Shown here piece by piece: positions 1-8,187 of a DNA stretch of 16,606 bases; the stretch's first letter is position 1, and each line of letters begins with the position of its first letter. Made by a program: the position numbers and the translations under genes. The DNA is taken from positions 1-16,606 of the forward strand of contig DAIQAV010000032.1 of the NCBI GenBank assembly GCA_036781505.1, written 5' to 3'. The notes below the pieces were generated by a model that ran no database searches, had not been told where the DNA came from, and worked only from the letters and a program-made list of their open reading frames with translations. Source of the DNA: FEN-680 sp036781505 (GTDB lineage Bacteria > Actinomycetota > Geothermincolia > Fen-727 > Anoxymicrobiaceae).

Positions 1-1662
1 CTGAGGTTCACCAAGTCGATGCGCTGGGGGAGCCGCGAGGAGCGGTTCTCCAGGCCGGTGCGATGGCTGGTGGCGCTCCTGCGCACGAAGGTGATCGAGT
101 TCGAGTACGCCGGGCTCAAGTCCTCGCGGGTGAGCCAGGGACACCGCTACCTCTCGACGGGCAGGCTCTCAATAGAGACGCCCCGCGCCTACGAGCACAC
201 CCTCAAGGAGGCGTGCGTCATCGTCGACCACCGCACCCGCCTGGCCGAGATAATCCGCGCCGCGGAGTCCACCTGTGCCGCGGTCTCATCGGTGCCGGTG
301 CTGGACGACGAGGTGCTCGAGGAGGTCGTCCAGCTGGTCGAGTGGCCCGGGGTGGTGCTCGGCTCCTTCGACGAGCGCTACCTGCGCCTGCCGCGCGAGG
401 TGCTGGTCCACGCCATGGAATCGCACCAGAGATATTTCCCGGTGGAAGCAAAAGATGGCTCGCTGTCGGCGGGCTTCCTCGCGGTCCACAACGGCGACAA
501 GGCGAAGGACGACATCATCAAGAGAGGCCACGAGCGGGTGCTTGCCGCGCGACTGGCCGACGCGGAATTTTTCTACGACGAGGATCTCAAGCGGCCGCTG
601 GCCGACAGGCTCGAGGATCTCGAGCACGTGGTCTACCAGTCCGAGCTCGGCAGCATGGCCGAGAAGTCTCGCAGGCTGGCGCGCCTGGTCGAAAAAGAAT
701 GCGACGACCTCGGCGCCGAAGCGGATCTCGCGATGCGGGCCGGCCGCGCCGCGATGCTCGCGAAGTGCGACCTGGTGACGCACATGGTCATCGAGTTCCC
801 CGCCCTGCAGGGCACAGTCGGGGAGATCTACGCCGCGAAGACCGGCGAGGACGAGCTGGTGGCCAGGGCCGTCGGCGAGCAGTACCTGCCCAGGCGGATC
901 GGAGAAGCACTGCCACAGTCGACCGAGGGCGCGCTGCTCTCGATCGCCGAGAAGGCCGACAACATGGCCGCGTCCTTCGGGCTGGGTCACATACCTACGG
1001 GCTCCGAGGACCCCTACGCGCTGCGGAGGCAGGCGGTGGGGGTGGTACTGATACTGGTGGAGCACGGCTTCCCGTTCTCGGTCAGCCGCCTGGTGCGAGC
1101 CTCGGCGGCGGAACTCGAGTCGGAGGCGCACGGGTTCAGCTGGTCCGATGACGCCGAGGCGGCGTTCAAAGATTTCTTCACCAGCCGCGAGCGGGTGTAC
1201 TTCACCGAGGCCGGCAACCGCTACGACCTGGTCGAGGCTGTCCTGGCCGTCGACTGGGATGTGCCGCTCTCGGTATCGAGGAGGCTCGCGGCTCTGGATG
1301 GAGCAAGAGAGGACGGCCTGCTGGCGCGCCTCTACACGGCTTTCGAGCGATGCGCTAACCTCTCGCGCGGCCACGAGGCGGGCGAGATATCGGAGGCGAT
1401 GCTGGCCGAACCTGTCGAGCGCGAGGTGTTCGGCCTGGTGCGATCCGCGGAAGCCGACGTCGCGTCCGCGCTCTCGGTGCTGGACTTCGCCGGGGCGCTG
1501 GCCGCCCTCGAGCCGCTCTGCGAGCCCGTCGACAGGCTCTTCGACGAGGTCCTCATCATGGCTGAGGCGGCCGACGTCCGCGATAACCGCCTCTCGCTGC
1601 TGGGCCGCATCGCCGGGCTGTTCTGCGAGGTCGCCGATTTCTCCCGGCTCACGTGGGATTGA
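1..1662 (+). CDS. glyS: Glycyl-tRNA synthetase beta subunit, 5'-truncated by window edge
   Basis: Beta chain of the bacterial alpha2-beta2 glycyl-tRNA synthetase, which charges tRNA-Gly in the cytoplasm. About 553 residues are visible and the frame is open to base 1. Full-length GlyS is near 690 residues, so roughly 130-140 N-terminal residues lie outside. The ATG at base 19 is internal, because the codons before it encode the family motif FTKSMRWGS. Other GlyS hallmarks are SQGHRYLS, the WPGVVLGSF/ESHQRYFPV block, HNGDK and GHERVLAARLADAEFFYDED. An HD-like segment follows (AKCDLVTHMVIEFPALQGTVGEIYA, given here as AKCDLVTHMV then EFPALQGTVGEIYA), then a C-terminal DALR-type anticodon-binding region. 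glyQ is expected upstream but not visible. A hairpin follows the stop. Identity is secure. Confidence 0.96.
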   Translation: MRFTKSMRWGSREERFSRPVRWLVALLRTKVIEFEYAGLKSSRVSQGHRYLSTGRLSIETPRAYEHTLKEACVIVDHRTRLAEIIRAAESTCAAVSSVPVLDDEVLEEVVQLVEWPGVVLGSFDERYLRLPREVLVHAMESHQRYFPVEAKDGSLSAGFLAVHNGDKAKDDIIKRGHERVLAARLADAEFFYDEDLKRPLADRLEDLEHVVYQSELGSMAEKSRRLARLVEKECDDLGAEADLAMRAGRAAMLAKCDLVTHMVIEFPALQGTVGEIYAAKTGEDELVARAVGEQYLPRRIGEALPQSTEGALLSIAEKADNMAASFGLGHIPTGSEDPYALRRQAVGVVLILVEHGFPFSVSRLVRASAAELESEAHGFSWSDDAEAAFKDFFTSRERVYFTEAGNRYDLVEAVLAVDWDVPLSVSRRLAALDGAREDGLLARLYTAFERCANLSRGHEAGEISEAMLAEPVEREVFGLVRSAEADVASALSVLDFAGALAALEPLCEPVDRLFDEVLIMAEAADVRDNRLSLLGRIAGLFCEVADFSRLTWD

Positions 1663-1686
1663 GCGAGTGAGCGAAGAATAGGAAAC

Positions 1687-1720
1687 AAGCGACAAACGGG
1701 GCTGACGCCCGCTGTCGCTT
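1687..1720 (+). terminator. Hairpin between glyS and ppdK, possible terminator or attenuator
   Basis: AAGCGACA (1687-1694) pairs perfectly with TGTCGCTT (1713-1720), and inside it GGGC (1699-1702) pairs with GCCC (1707-1710) around a TGAC loop. The following bases CTGTTTGAGT are only weakly T-rich. It could therefore be a poor intrinsic terminator or an mRNA processing site. It ends 12 bases before the ppdK ribosome-binding site. Confidence 0.55.
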
Positions 1721-1747
1721 CTGTTTGAGTCAAAGGGGGTCCGGGTG

Positions 1748-4477
1748 ATGGGTACGAAGTACGTCTACGACTTCGACGAGGGCAACAAGGACATGAAGGA
1801 GTTGCTCGGCGGCAAGGGGGCGAACCTCGCCGAGATGACCTCCATGGGGATCCCGGTCCCACCCGGCTTCACCATCACCACCGAGACCTGCGTCAGCTAC
1901 CTCGAGGCATGCCAGTATCCCGAGGGCCTGGCGGAGCAGATAGCTGAGAAACTGGCGTCGCTGGAGAAGAAGATGGAGAGGAAGCTCGGGGAGAGCGACG
2001 ACCCGCTTCTGGTCTCGGTCCGCTCCGGCGCCCGGGCGAGCATGCCGGGCATGATGGACACCATCCTCAACCTCGGGCTCAACGACGCCTCCGTCGAGGG
2101 GCTTGCCGCGAAGACCGGCAATGCGCGCTTCGCCTACGATTCCTACCGGCGCTTCGTGAACATGTACGGGGACGTGGTGCTGGGCCTCAAGCCCGAGGGC
2201 AAGGAGCGCGACCCGTTCGACGTCATCCTCGACGCCAAGAAGAAGGAAGCCGGGGTGGAGCTCGACAACGAGCTGTCCGCCGACGACCTCAAGGACCTGG
2301 TGATCCGCTTCAAGGACGAGATAAAGAATCGCAAGGGCGTCGAGTTCCCGCAGGACCCCACAGAGCAGCTCCGCGGCGCCATCGTCGCCGTCTTCGACTC
2401 CTGGAACAACGAGCGGGCCGTGGCCTACCGCCGCAAGTACGACATTCCCGCCGAGTGGGGCACCGCGGTCAACGTGCAGGCGATGGTGTTCGGCAACATG
2501 GGCGATGACTCGGGCACCGGTGTCGGCTTCACTCGGAACCCCGCGACGGGCGACAACGAGATCTACGGCGAGTACCTGTTGAACGCCCAGGGCGAGGACG
2601 TCGTGGCCGGCATCCGCACGCCGCAGAGGCTGGAAGAGTTGCACAAGTACATACCCGAAGCCTACCTGGAGCTCCTGCGCATCCGCGAGGTGCTCGACGC
2701 GCACTACCGGGACATGCAGGACTTCGAGTTCACGATCCAGGAGGGTAAGCTCTGGATGCTCCAGACCCGGTCCGGCAAGCGCACAGGCTTCGCCGCGGTG
2801 AAGATCGCGATCGACCTCGTCGACGAGGGGCTCATCTGGCCCGACGAGGCGATAGACCGCGTCGACCCCGAGAGCCTCAACGACCTGCTGCGCCCGATCT
2901 GCGACCTCCAGGCCAAGGAGCAGGCGAAGCGCGACGGTCGCATGGTCGCAACGGGCACCAAGGCCGGGCCCGGGGCGGCAACTGGACAGGTGGTGCTCTT
3001 CGCACAGGACGCGCACGAGATGAAGCAGCGGGACCCCGACGCCAGGCTGCTGCTGGTGAGGCACGAGACGAGCCCAGAGGACATCAAGGGCATGGACGCG
3101 GCCGAGGGCTTCCTGACGCAGTTCGGCGGAGCTACCTCCCACGCGGCGCTGGTCGCCAGGCAGATGGGCAAGGTCTGCATCGTCGGCTGCGCCTCCCTCG
3201 ACATCGACTACGATGCCAGGAAGTTCACCATCAACAAGCCGGGCGGCGGCTCTGTCGATGTGGCCGAAGGCGACTGGCTCTCGATCGACGGCACGGCCGG
3301 AGAGGTATACCTGGGCAAGATCGAGACCAGCCCGTCGGAGGTCGAGCAGGTGCTGATCACCAAGACGATGAAGGCGGCCGACTCCAAGGTGTACGCGGAC
3401 TTCGACAAGCTGCTGACCTGGGCCGACGAGCGGAGGCGCCTGAAGATCAGGACCAACGCGGACACACCCGGCCAGTCCGAGCAGGCCGTGGCGTTCGGCG
3501 CTGAGGGGATCGGGCTGTGCCGCACCGAGCACATGTTCTTCGGCGGGGACAGGATCCTCGCCGTGCGCCAGATGATCCTCTCCGACTCGCTTGAGGGGCG
3601 CAAGGAGGCCCTCGAGAAGATCTTCCCGATGCAGGAGCAGGACTTCGTGGGAATATTCAGGGTCATGGGAGAAAGGCCGGTCACCATCCGGCTGCTGGAC
3701 CCGCCGCTGCATGAGTTCCTGCCTCACGAGGAGGCCGACATCGAAAGCGTGGCACGCGAGCTCGGCGTCAGCGCCGAGGAGGTCGCCGAGCGCAACAAGA
3801 GGCTCAAGGAGGCCAACCCGATGCTGGGGCATCGGGGCTGCCGGCTGGGCATTACCTACCCCGAGATCTACCAGATGCAGGTCAGGGCGATAATCCAGGC
3901 GGCGTGCGAGGTCGCACGCGAGGGCGTGGACGTGAAGCCCGAGATCATGATCCCGCTGGTCGGCTCCGAGAAGGAGATGCAGATAATGCGAGAGCTGGCG
4001 GTCAAGACCGCCGACGAGGTGCTGCGCGCCGAGAAGTCCGACCTGACCTACATGGTGGGCACGATGATCGAGCTGCCGCGCGCCTGCATAGTGGCCGACC
4101 GCATCGCGATCAACGCCGAGTTCTTCTCCTTCGGGACCAACGACCTGACCCAGACCACGTTCGGCATCTCGCGCGACGACGTCAAAGGGTTCATGCCGAC
4201 GTACATCGAGAAGGACATTTTCCCGGCCGACCCCTTCCAGCGGCTGGACCAGGAAGGCGTGGGCGACCTGATGAAGCTGGCGGTGGAGCGGGGACGCTCG
4301 ACCAGAGAGAAGATCAAGCTCGGCATCTGCGGCGAGCACGGAGGAGAGCCCACCTCCATCAAGTTCTGCAACAGCATAGGGCTCGACTACGTGTCCTGCT
4401 CGCCGTTCAGGGTGCCCATCGCCAGGCTGGCGGCGGCACAGGCGAACATCGAGCAGACGGGCGGGCAGGGCCATTAA
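1748..4477 (+). CDS. ppdK: Pyruvate, phosphate dikinase
   Basis: Cytosolic enzyme interconverting pyruvate + ATP + Pi and phosphoenolpyruvate + AMP + PPi. In anaerobes it serves gluconeogenesis or PPi-linked glycolysis. The order is an N-terminal nucleotide-binding domain (with GGKGANLAEM near residue 22 and SVRSGARASMPGMMDTILNL near residue 94), the phosphohistidine domain, and a C-terminal PEP/pyruvate barrel. The phospho-carrier is His465 in GGATSHAALVARQMGK. The barrel catalytic Cys is about residue 861 in GICGEHGGEP, followed by DYVSCSPFRVPIARLAAAQA. At 909 residues it is slightly longer than the 874-residue Clostridium symbiosum enzyme. ATG at 1748 is chosen because AAAGGGGG (1732-1739) sits 8 bases upstream. 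An in-frame GTG at 1745 is the alternative. No regulatory kinase/phosphatase gene is adjacent. Confidence 0.97.
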   Translation: MGTKYVYDFDEGNKDMKELLGGKGANLAEMTSMGIPVPPGFTITTETCVSYLEACQYPEGLAEQIAEKLASLEKKMERKLGESDDPLLVSVRSGARASMPGMMDTILNLGLNDASVEGLAAKTGNARFAYDSYRRFVNMYGDVVLGLKPEGKERDPFDVILDAKKKEAGVELDNELSADDLKDLVIRFKDEIKNRKGVEFPQDPTEQLRGAIVAVFDSWNNERAVAYRRKYDIPAEWGTAVNVQAMVFGNMGDDSGTGVGFTRNPATGDNEIYGEYLLNAQGEDVVAGIRTPQRLEELHKYIPEAYLELLRIREVLDAHYRDMQDFEFTIQEGKLWMLQTRSGKRTGFAAVKIAIDLVDEGLIWPDEAIDRVDPESLNDLLRPICDLQAKEQAKRDGRMVATGTKAGPGAATGQVVLFAQDAHEMKQRDPDARLLLVRHETSPEDIKGMDAAEGFLTQFGGATSHAALVARQMGKVCIVGCASLDIDYDARKFTINKPGGGSVDVAEGDWLSIDGTAGEVYLGKIETSPSEVEQVLITKTMKAADSKVYADFDKLLTWADERRRLKIRTNADTPGQSEQAVAFGAEGIGLCRTEHMFFGGDRILAVRQMILSDSLEGRKEALEKIFPMQEQDFVGIFRVMGERPVTIRLLDPPLHEFLPHEEADIESVARELGVSAEEVAERNKRLKEANPMLGHRGCRLGITYPEIYQMQVRAIIQAACEVAREGVDVKPEIMIPLVGSEKEMQIMRELAVKTADEVLRAEKSDLTYMVGTMIELPRACIVADRIAINAEFFSFGTNDLTQTTFGISRDDVKGFMPTYIEKDIFPADPFQRLDQEGVGDLMKLAVERGRSTREKIKLGICGEHGGEPTSIKFCNSIGLDYVSCSPFRVPIARLAAAQANIEQTGGQGH

Positions 4478-4522
4478 CAATAGCGGTAGGAAACTGGATT
4501 TCATCCACGGAGGTGGTTCAAG

Positions 4523-5101
4523 ATGCTGGTGGTAGCGGTGAACGGATCGCCTCAGCGGGCGGGCAACACCTACGCGCTGCTCGACGCGGTGCTCAAGCGC
4601 TGCGGCGAGCTCGGCGCGAAGACCGACATCATCCACGTGATGGACGCTCTCGAGGAGCAGGAGGAGCCCTACTGCGTGGCGTGCGCCTCCCCCTGCCCGG
4701 AGACGTGCCACACGTTCCCGGCGCTGGCCGACGCCTTTGACCTGCTGAGGGACGCCGACGCGCTGGTGGTCGGAAGCCCGGTGTTCTTCGGGACCCTGAG
4801 CGGTCAGCTGAAAGCGTTCTGGGACAAGAGCCGGAACCTGAGGGGCGAGAAGGCCCTGGTCAACAAGCCGGCGGGCGCGGTGGCCGTGGGGGCCGGTAAG
4901 TTCGGCGGCCAGGAGACGACACTGCGGGCGATCCACGACGTACTGCTGGTCCACGGTATGCTGATCGTCGGCGACTCGTCGATGGCGTCCGGCCCGGGGC
5001 ACCAGGGCGTCGCGGCGACGCGACCCGCCGCCGAGGACACCGCCGCACTGGAGCGCGCGCGGGTGATGGGCGAGGGCCTCATCGAAGCACTGAAAAAGTA
5101 G
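4523..5101 (+). CDS. NADPH-dependent FMN reductase-like iron-sulfur flavoprotein
   Basis: A 192-residue flavodoxin-fold protein. The FMN phosphate-binding loop is GSPQRAGNT (residues 8-16), followed by VVGSPVFFGTLSGQLKAFWDK, whose core VVGSPVFFGTLSGQ is typical of the NADPH-dependent FMN reductase family. Four clustered cysteines (C51, C54, C58, C62; CX2CX3CX3C) resemble the compact cluster motif of archaeal/clostridial iron-sulfur flavoproteins (Isf). A [4Fe-4S] cluster is therefore inferred. Such proteins are proposed to reduce O2, peroxide or quinones, but the substrate cannot be read here. A strong ribosome-binding site GGAGGTG (4509-4515) precedes ATG 4523. The stop codon lies inside the repeat cluster upstream of dgt. 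Fold is secure, specific role unknown. Confidence 0.88.
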   Translation: MLVVAVNGSPQRAGNTYALLDAVLKRCGELGAKTDIIHVMDALEEQEEPYCVACASPCPETCHTFPALADAFDLLRDADALVVGSPVFFGTLSGQLKAFWDKSRNLRGEKALVNKPAGAVAVGAGKFGGQETTLRAIHDVLLVHGMLIVGDSSMASGPGHQGVAATRPAAEDTAALERARVMGEGLIEALKK

Positions 5102-5177
5102 AAAGTGCCAGGTACTTTCTACCTGGCTCCGTGTAGCATGGGTGTGGAAAGTAGAAAAGAAAAGTAGAAAGTACCTG
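5095..5177 (+). repeat. Short-repeat cluster with competing hairpins upstream of dgt
   Basis: AAAGTAGAAA occurs three times (5095-5104, 5148-5157, 5161-5170). GTAGAAAGT (5098-5106) pairs with ACTTTCTAC (5114-5122). GCCAGGTA (5107-5114) pairs with TACCTGGC (5120-5127). CAGGTACTTTCTAC (5109-5122) is also the exact complement of 5164-5177. The three pairings are mutually exclusive. The last partner ends 5 bases before the GGAGG of dgt. AT-rich runs contrast with the GC-rich surroundings. It is either a REP-like dispersed repeat or an RNA switch/attenuator for dgt. Confidence 0.7.
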
Positions 5178-5191
5178 TCCCCGGAGGATAT

Positions 5192-6193
5192 TTGACTGTA
5201 CGTGAGCGCATAGAGAATACCGAGAGACAGGTGCTGTCGCCCAGGGCCACCCTGGTCGCCGAGAGCAGGGGCAGGGAGAGGCCCGAGGAGCCATGCTCGA
5301 TACGCACCGATTTCCAGCGGGACCGCGACCGCATCGTCCACTGCAAGTCGTTCCGCAGGCTCAAGCACAAGACTCACGTCTTCCTGGCTCCCGAGGGGGA
5401 CCACTACCGCACCCGGCTGACCCACACGATGGAAGTCGCGCAGGTGGCCCGGACCGTGTCCCGCGCCCTGGCCCTCAACGAGGACTTGACCGAGGCGGTA
5501 GCGCTGGGGCACGACCTCGGTCACACGCCGTTCGGCCACATCGGCGAGAACGCCCTTTCCATCTTTCTGCCGGACCAGTTCAAGCACAACGAGCAGAGCC
5601 TGCGTGTGGTCGAGGTGCTGGAGAACGGCGGCAAGGGCCTCAACCTCACCTGGGAGGTCAGGGACGGCATACTGAACCACACGGGCGATTCCCTGCCGGC
5701 GACGCTGGAGGGCCAGGTGGTCAGGCTCTCCGACCGCATCGCCTACATCAACAGCGACATCGACGACGCCGTCAGGGCTGGCGTGTTGAAGCTCTCGGAC
5801 CTGCCGCTGGAGCCCATCCGCAGGCTGGGGACCACTTCCAGCGAGAGGATAGACTCGCTGGCTCACGACACCGTTGAGAACAGCGAGGCAGGCGACAGGG
5901 TCCGCATGAGCCCCGAGACCTGGGAGCTCATGGACGAGCTGCGCGACTTCCTCTTCACCAACGTCTACATCGGCTCGATCGCCAAGACCGAGGAGGACAA
6001 GGCGGTGATGGTGCTCGAGGCCCTCACCCGCTTTTATTTCGACAATCCAGACGAGCTGCCGGCGGAGTTCAGGCCGGTAGATGAGACCATGCTGCCGGTG
6101 AAGGTCTGCGACTACGTGGCCGGCATGACAGACAGGTACGCCCTGGCGAGGTACCGGGAGTTCTTCCTGCCCCGTTCGTGGATGGTCGATTGA
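5192..6193 (+). CDS. dgt: dGTP triphosphohydrolase-like HD-domain protein
   Basis: HD-superfamily hydrolase of the dGTPase family, which cleaves dNTPs to deoxynucleoside and triphosphate and so helps control nucleotide pools. The 333 residues are typical of the short bacterial dGTPase-like type. Metal ligands are visible: H78 in RLTHTMEV, H107-D108 in GHDLGHTPFGH, and D181 in RLSDRIAYIN. The family segment FKHNEQSLRVVE follows the HD motif. The start is TTG 5192, with GGAGG at 5183-5187 (spacing 4, rather short); no better in-frame start is nearby. Its position just before dnaG and rpoD recurs in several Gram-positive lineages and fits a replication-linked role. The substrate could be broader than dGTP. 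Confidence 0.93.
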   Translation: MTVRERIENTERQVLSPRATLVAESRGRERPEEPCSIRTDFQRDRDRIVHCKSFRRLKHKTHVFLAPEGDHYRTRLTHTMEVAQVARTVSRALALNEDLTEAVALGHDLGHTPFGHIGENALSIFLPDQFKHNEQSLRVVEVLENGGKGLNLTWEVRDGILNHTGDSLPATLEGQVVRLSDRIAYINSDIDDAVRAGVLKLSDLPLEPIRRLGTTSSERIDSLAHDTVENSEAGDRVRMSPETWELMDELRDFLFTNVYIGSIAKTEEDKAVMVLEALTRFYFDNPDELPAEFRPVDETMLPVKVCDYVAGMTDRYALARYREFFLPRSWMVD

Positions 6194-6294
6194 ACCCGCG
6201 AAGGTGCGGCCGCGTCCGAGGGTTAGATTCCCCTGCGGTCGAACGATTATAGGCACGGCACCCGGCCCCCGAGATAGCTATGGAGCGAGGAAGC

Positions 6295-8148
6295 ATGTCC
6301 CCCGGCGGTAGGATCAAGGACACTGACATAGAGGCGGTGCGCGAGCGCTCGGACATAGTCCAGCTGATCTCCGAGTACGTGCCGCTGAAAAAGGCCGGCC
6401 GGGAGTTCCGCGGGCCCTGCCCGTTCCACCAGGAAAAGGACCCGTCCTTCTACGTGAATCCCGCCAAGGAGGTCTACTTCTGCCACGGGTGCAAGGCCGG
6501 CGGCGGCCTGTTCAACTTCGTCATGCAGATGGAGGGGCTCAACTTCGCCGAGGCGGTCGAGCGCGTCGCGGACCGCATCGGCTACCAGGTCAGCTACGAG
6601 GACTCCTCCCCGGACGAGCTTCGCGGGCGCCAGGAGAAGGACAGGCTGTTCAAGCTGAACCAGACGGCGGCGGACTTCTACCACTACAGCCTGGTGGAGA
6701 CCCCCGATGCCGTCAGGGCGCGCGACTACCTCTCGGGCAGGGGTTTCGCCGGCGAGATAGTCGAGGAGTTCAAGCTCGGCTTCGCCCCCCCCGGCTGGGA
6801 CAGCCTCACCGGGTTCCTCGTCAAGAAGGGGTTCAAGGAGAGCGAGCTTGCCACGGTCGGCCTGGCCAAAGAGCGCTCGGGCCAGCGGCAGGCCGGCTCG
6901 CGGGGCGTCTACGACATCTTCAGGGACCGCGTGGTCTTCCCCATACTCGACCACCGGGGCAGGGTGGTTGCCTTCGGAGGGCGCAAGATACCGGGAGGGG
7001 CCGAAGATGAGGGGCCCAAGTACCTGAACTCGCCCGAGACCCCCATCTACCGCAAAGGGCACACGCTCTACGGCTTCTACCAGGCGCGCCCAGCCATACA
7101 GGACTCCAGGGAGGCCATCGTGGTCGAGGGCTACACCGACCTCCTTGCGCTGAGGCAGGCCGGAGTGCTGCCAGTGGTAGCCTCGCTGGGCACGGCGCTT
7201 ACCGAGAACCACTTCGACCTGCTGGGCAAGTTCTGCGACCGGGTCTACCTCTCGTTTGACGCCGACCGGGCCGGCACTGAGGCCGCGCGGCGCGTGCTGG
7301 AGTTCTTCGACCGGTTCGGGATCGAGGTCTTCGTGGTGACCCTGCCGGCGGGCGAGGATCCGGCCTCCCTGGTGGAAAAAGGCGGCGGAGAGGCCTTCAA
7401 CGCGGTCAAGGCCTCCGCCGAGTCCCTGCTGGACTTCTCGGTGGCCAAGATAATAGAGTCCATGGACACCTCCACCCCCATGGCGCGGCAGCGGGCCATG
7501 CAGGCCTGCGTCCCGGTGCTCAAGAAGGTCTCGGGCGACGAGATGCGGGCGGTGAGCTCAGAGCTCATCCGAAAGATCGCCAGCGTTCTGGACATGCCCG
7601 AGCAGACGGTGCAGATATTCGCCAGGGACTCCCTTCGCCCGGCGGGCTACCGCACGCGCGGGGCTTCAGACGGCGCGCGCGTCACGGTGATGGGGGACAA
7701 GGTCGAAAAGGAGGCGCTGCGCCTGCTCCTGCACGACCCCGAAGCGCTCCTGGAGCAGCAGCAGTTGGACGAGGACCTCTTCACGGACCCCCAGAACAAA
7801 AGAATACTGGTCATATTGAAGGAATTCTCGGTTCGTGACGAAAATGTCTTACAGGCTGAATATGACGCATTCTTGAGGCGAAAAATGGAGGATGTCGAGG
7901 ACGAGGCGCTGCGATTACGCGTGATGGAACTTCTCGTCGAATCACCTCCCGACTGCAGTCCCGGCTACCAGAACACGGTCTTCGACAGGCTGACGAGCAT
8001 GTTCCTCAAGCGTCTCAAGCAGCGAGTCGAGGCGGACATACGCAAGACGAACAAGACACTCGAACCGAAGAAATACGACGCCCTGTGCGAGCAGCTCGAC
8101 GAGCTGCAACAGCTGATACGTACACAGTCTCCCTATGACCACAACTGA
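6295..8148 (+). CDS. dnaG: DNA primase
   Basis: Synthesises RNA primers at the replication fork together with the DnaB helicase. Domains in order: a CHC2 zinc-binding domain (C42, H45, C63, C66; CPFH then CHGC), the catalytic core, a Toprim fold with EGYTD (E278) and SFDADRAG (D322, D324), and a C-terminal helicase-interaction domain. The 617 residues are close to the family norm of about 600. ATG 6295 is preferred because GGAG (6282-6285) lies 9 bases upstream. An in-frame ATG at 6280 has no clear ribosome-binding site and would add five residues. The roughly 100 bases before it (6194-6294) hold a NotI-type palindrome and no recognisable promoter or gene. rpoD follows after 39 bases, as in the classic macromolecular-synthesis arrangement. 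Confidence 0.97.
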   Translation: MSPGGRIKDTDIEAVRERSDIVQLISEYVPLKKAGREFRGPCPFHQEKDPSFYVNPAKEVYFCHGCKAGGGLFNFVMQMEGLNFAEAVERVADRIGYQVSYEDSSPDELRGRQEKDRLFKLNQTAADFYHYSLVETPDAVRARDYLSGRGFAGEIVEEFKLGFAPPGWDSLTGFLVKKGFKESELATVGLAKERSGQRQAGSRGVYDIFRDRVVFPILDHRGRVVAFGGRKIPGGAEDEGPKYLNSPETPIYRKGHTLYGFYQARPAIQDSREAIVVEGYTDLLALRQAGVLPVVASLGTALTENHFDLLGKFCDRVYLSFDADRAGTEAARRVLEFFDRFGIEVFVVTLPAGEDPASLVEKGGGEAFNAVKASAESLLDFSVAKIIESMDTSTPMARQRAMQACVPVLKKVSGDEMRAVSSELIRKIASVLDMPEQTVQIFARDSLRPAGYRTRGASDGARVTVMGDKVEKEALRLLLHDPEALLEQQQLDEDLFTDPQNKRILVILKEFSVRDENVLQAEYDAFLRRKMEDVEDEALRLRVMELLVESPPDCSPGYQNTVFDRLTSMFLKRLKQRVEADIRKTNKTLEPKKYDALCEQLDELQQLIRTQSPYDHN

Positions 8149-8187
8149 CAGCAAGCCCGGCGACCGTAAGGCGGTGAAGCCCGAAAT

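Noticed and set aside
5095..5177. Repeat units upstream of dgt considered as a CRISPR array
   Set aside because: The units are 10-14 bases with unequal, very short spacers and inverted as well as direct copies.
6200..6245. T-loop-like GGGTTAGATTCCC between dgt and dnaG, considered as a tRNA remnant
   Set aside because: The loop lacks the invariant TTC, only three stem pairs form, and no anticodon or D-arm can be found upstream.
1730..6256. A 1508-codon open frame on the minus strand, antisense to ppdK, the flavoprotein gene and dgt
   Set aside because: It mirrors the codon phase of well-identified plus-strand genes in GC-rich DNA, crosses several genes, and its translation (rich in His, Leu, Val, Asp, Gly) shows no domain.
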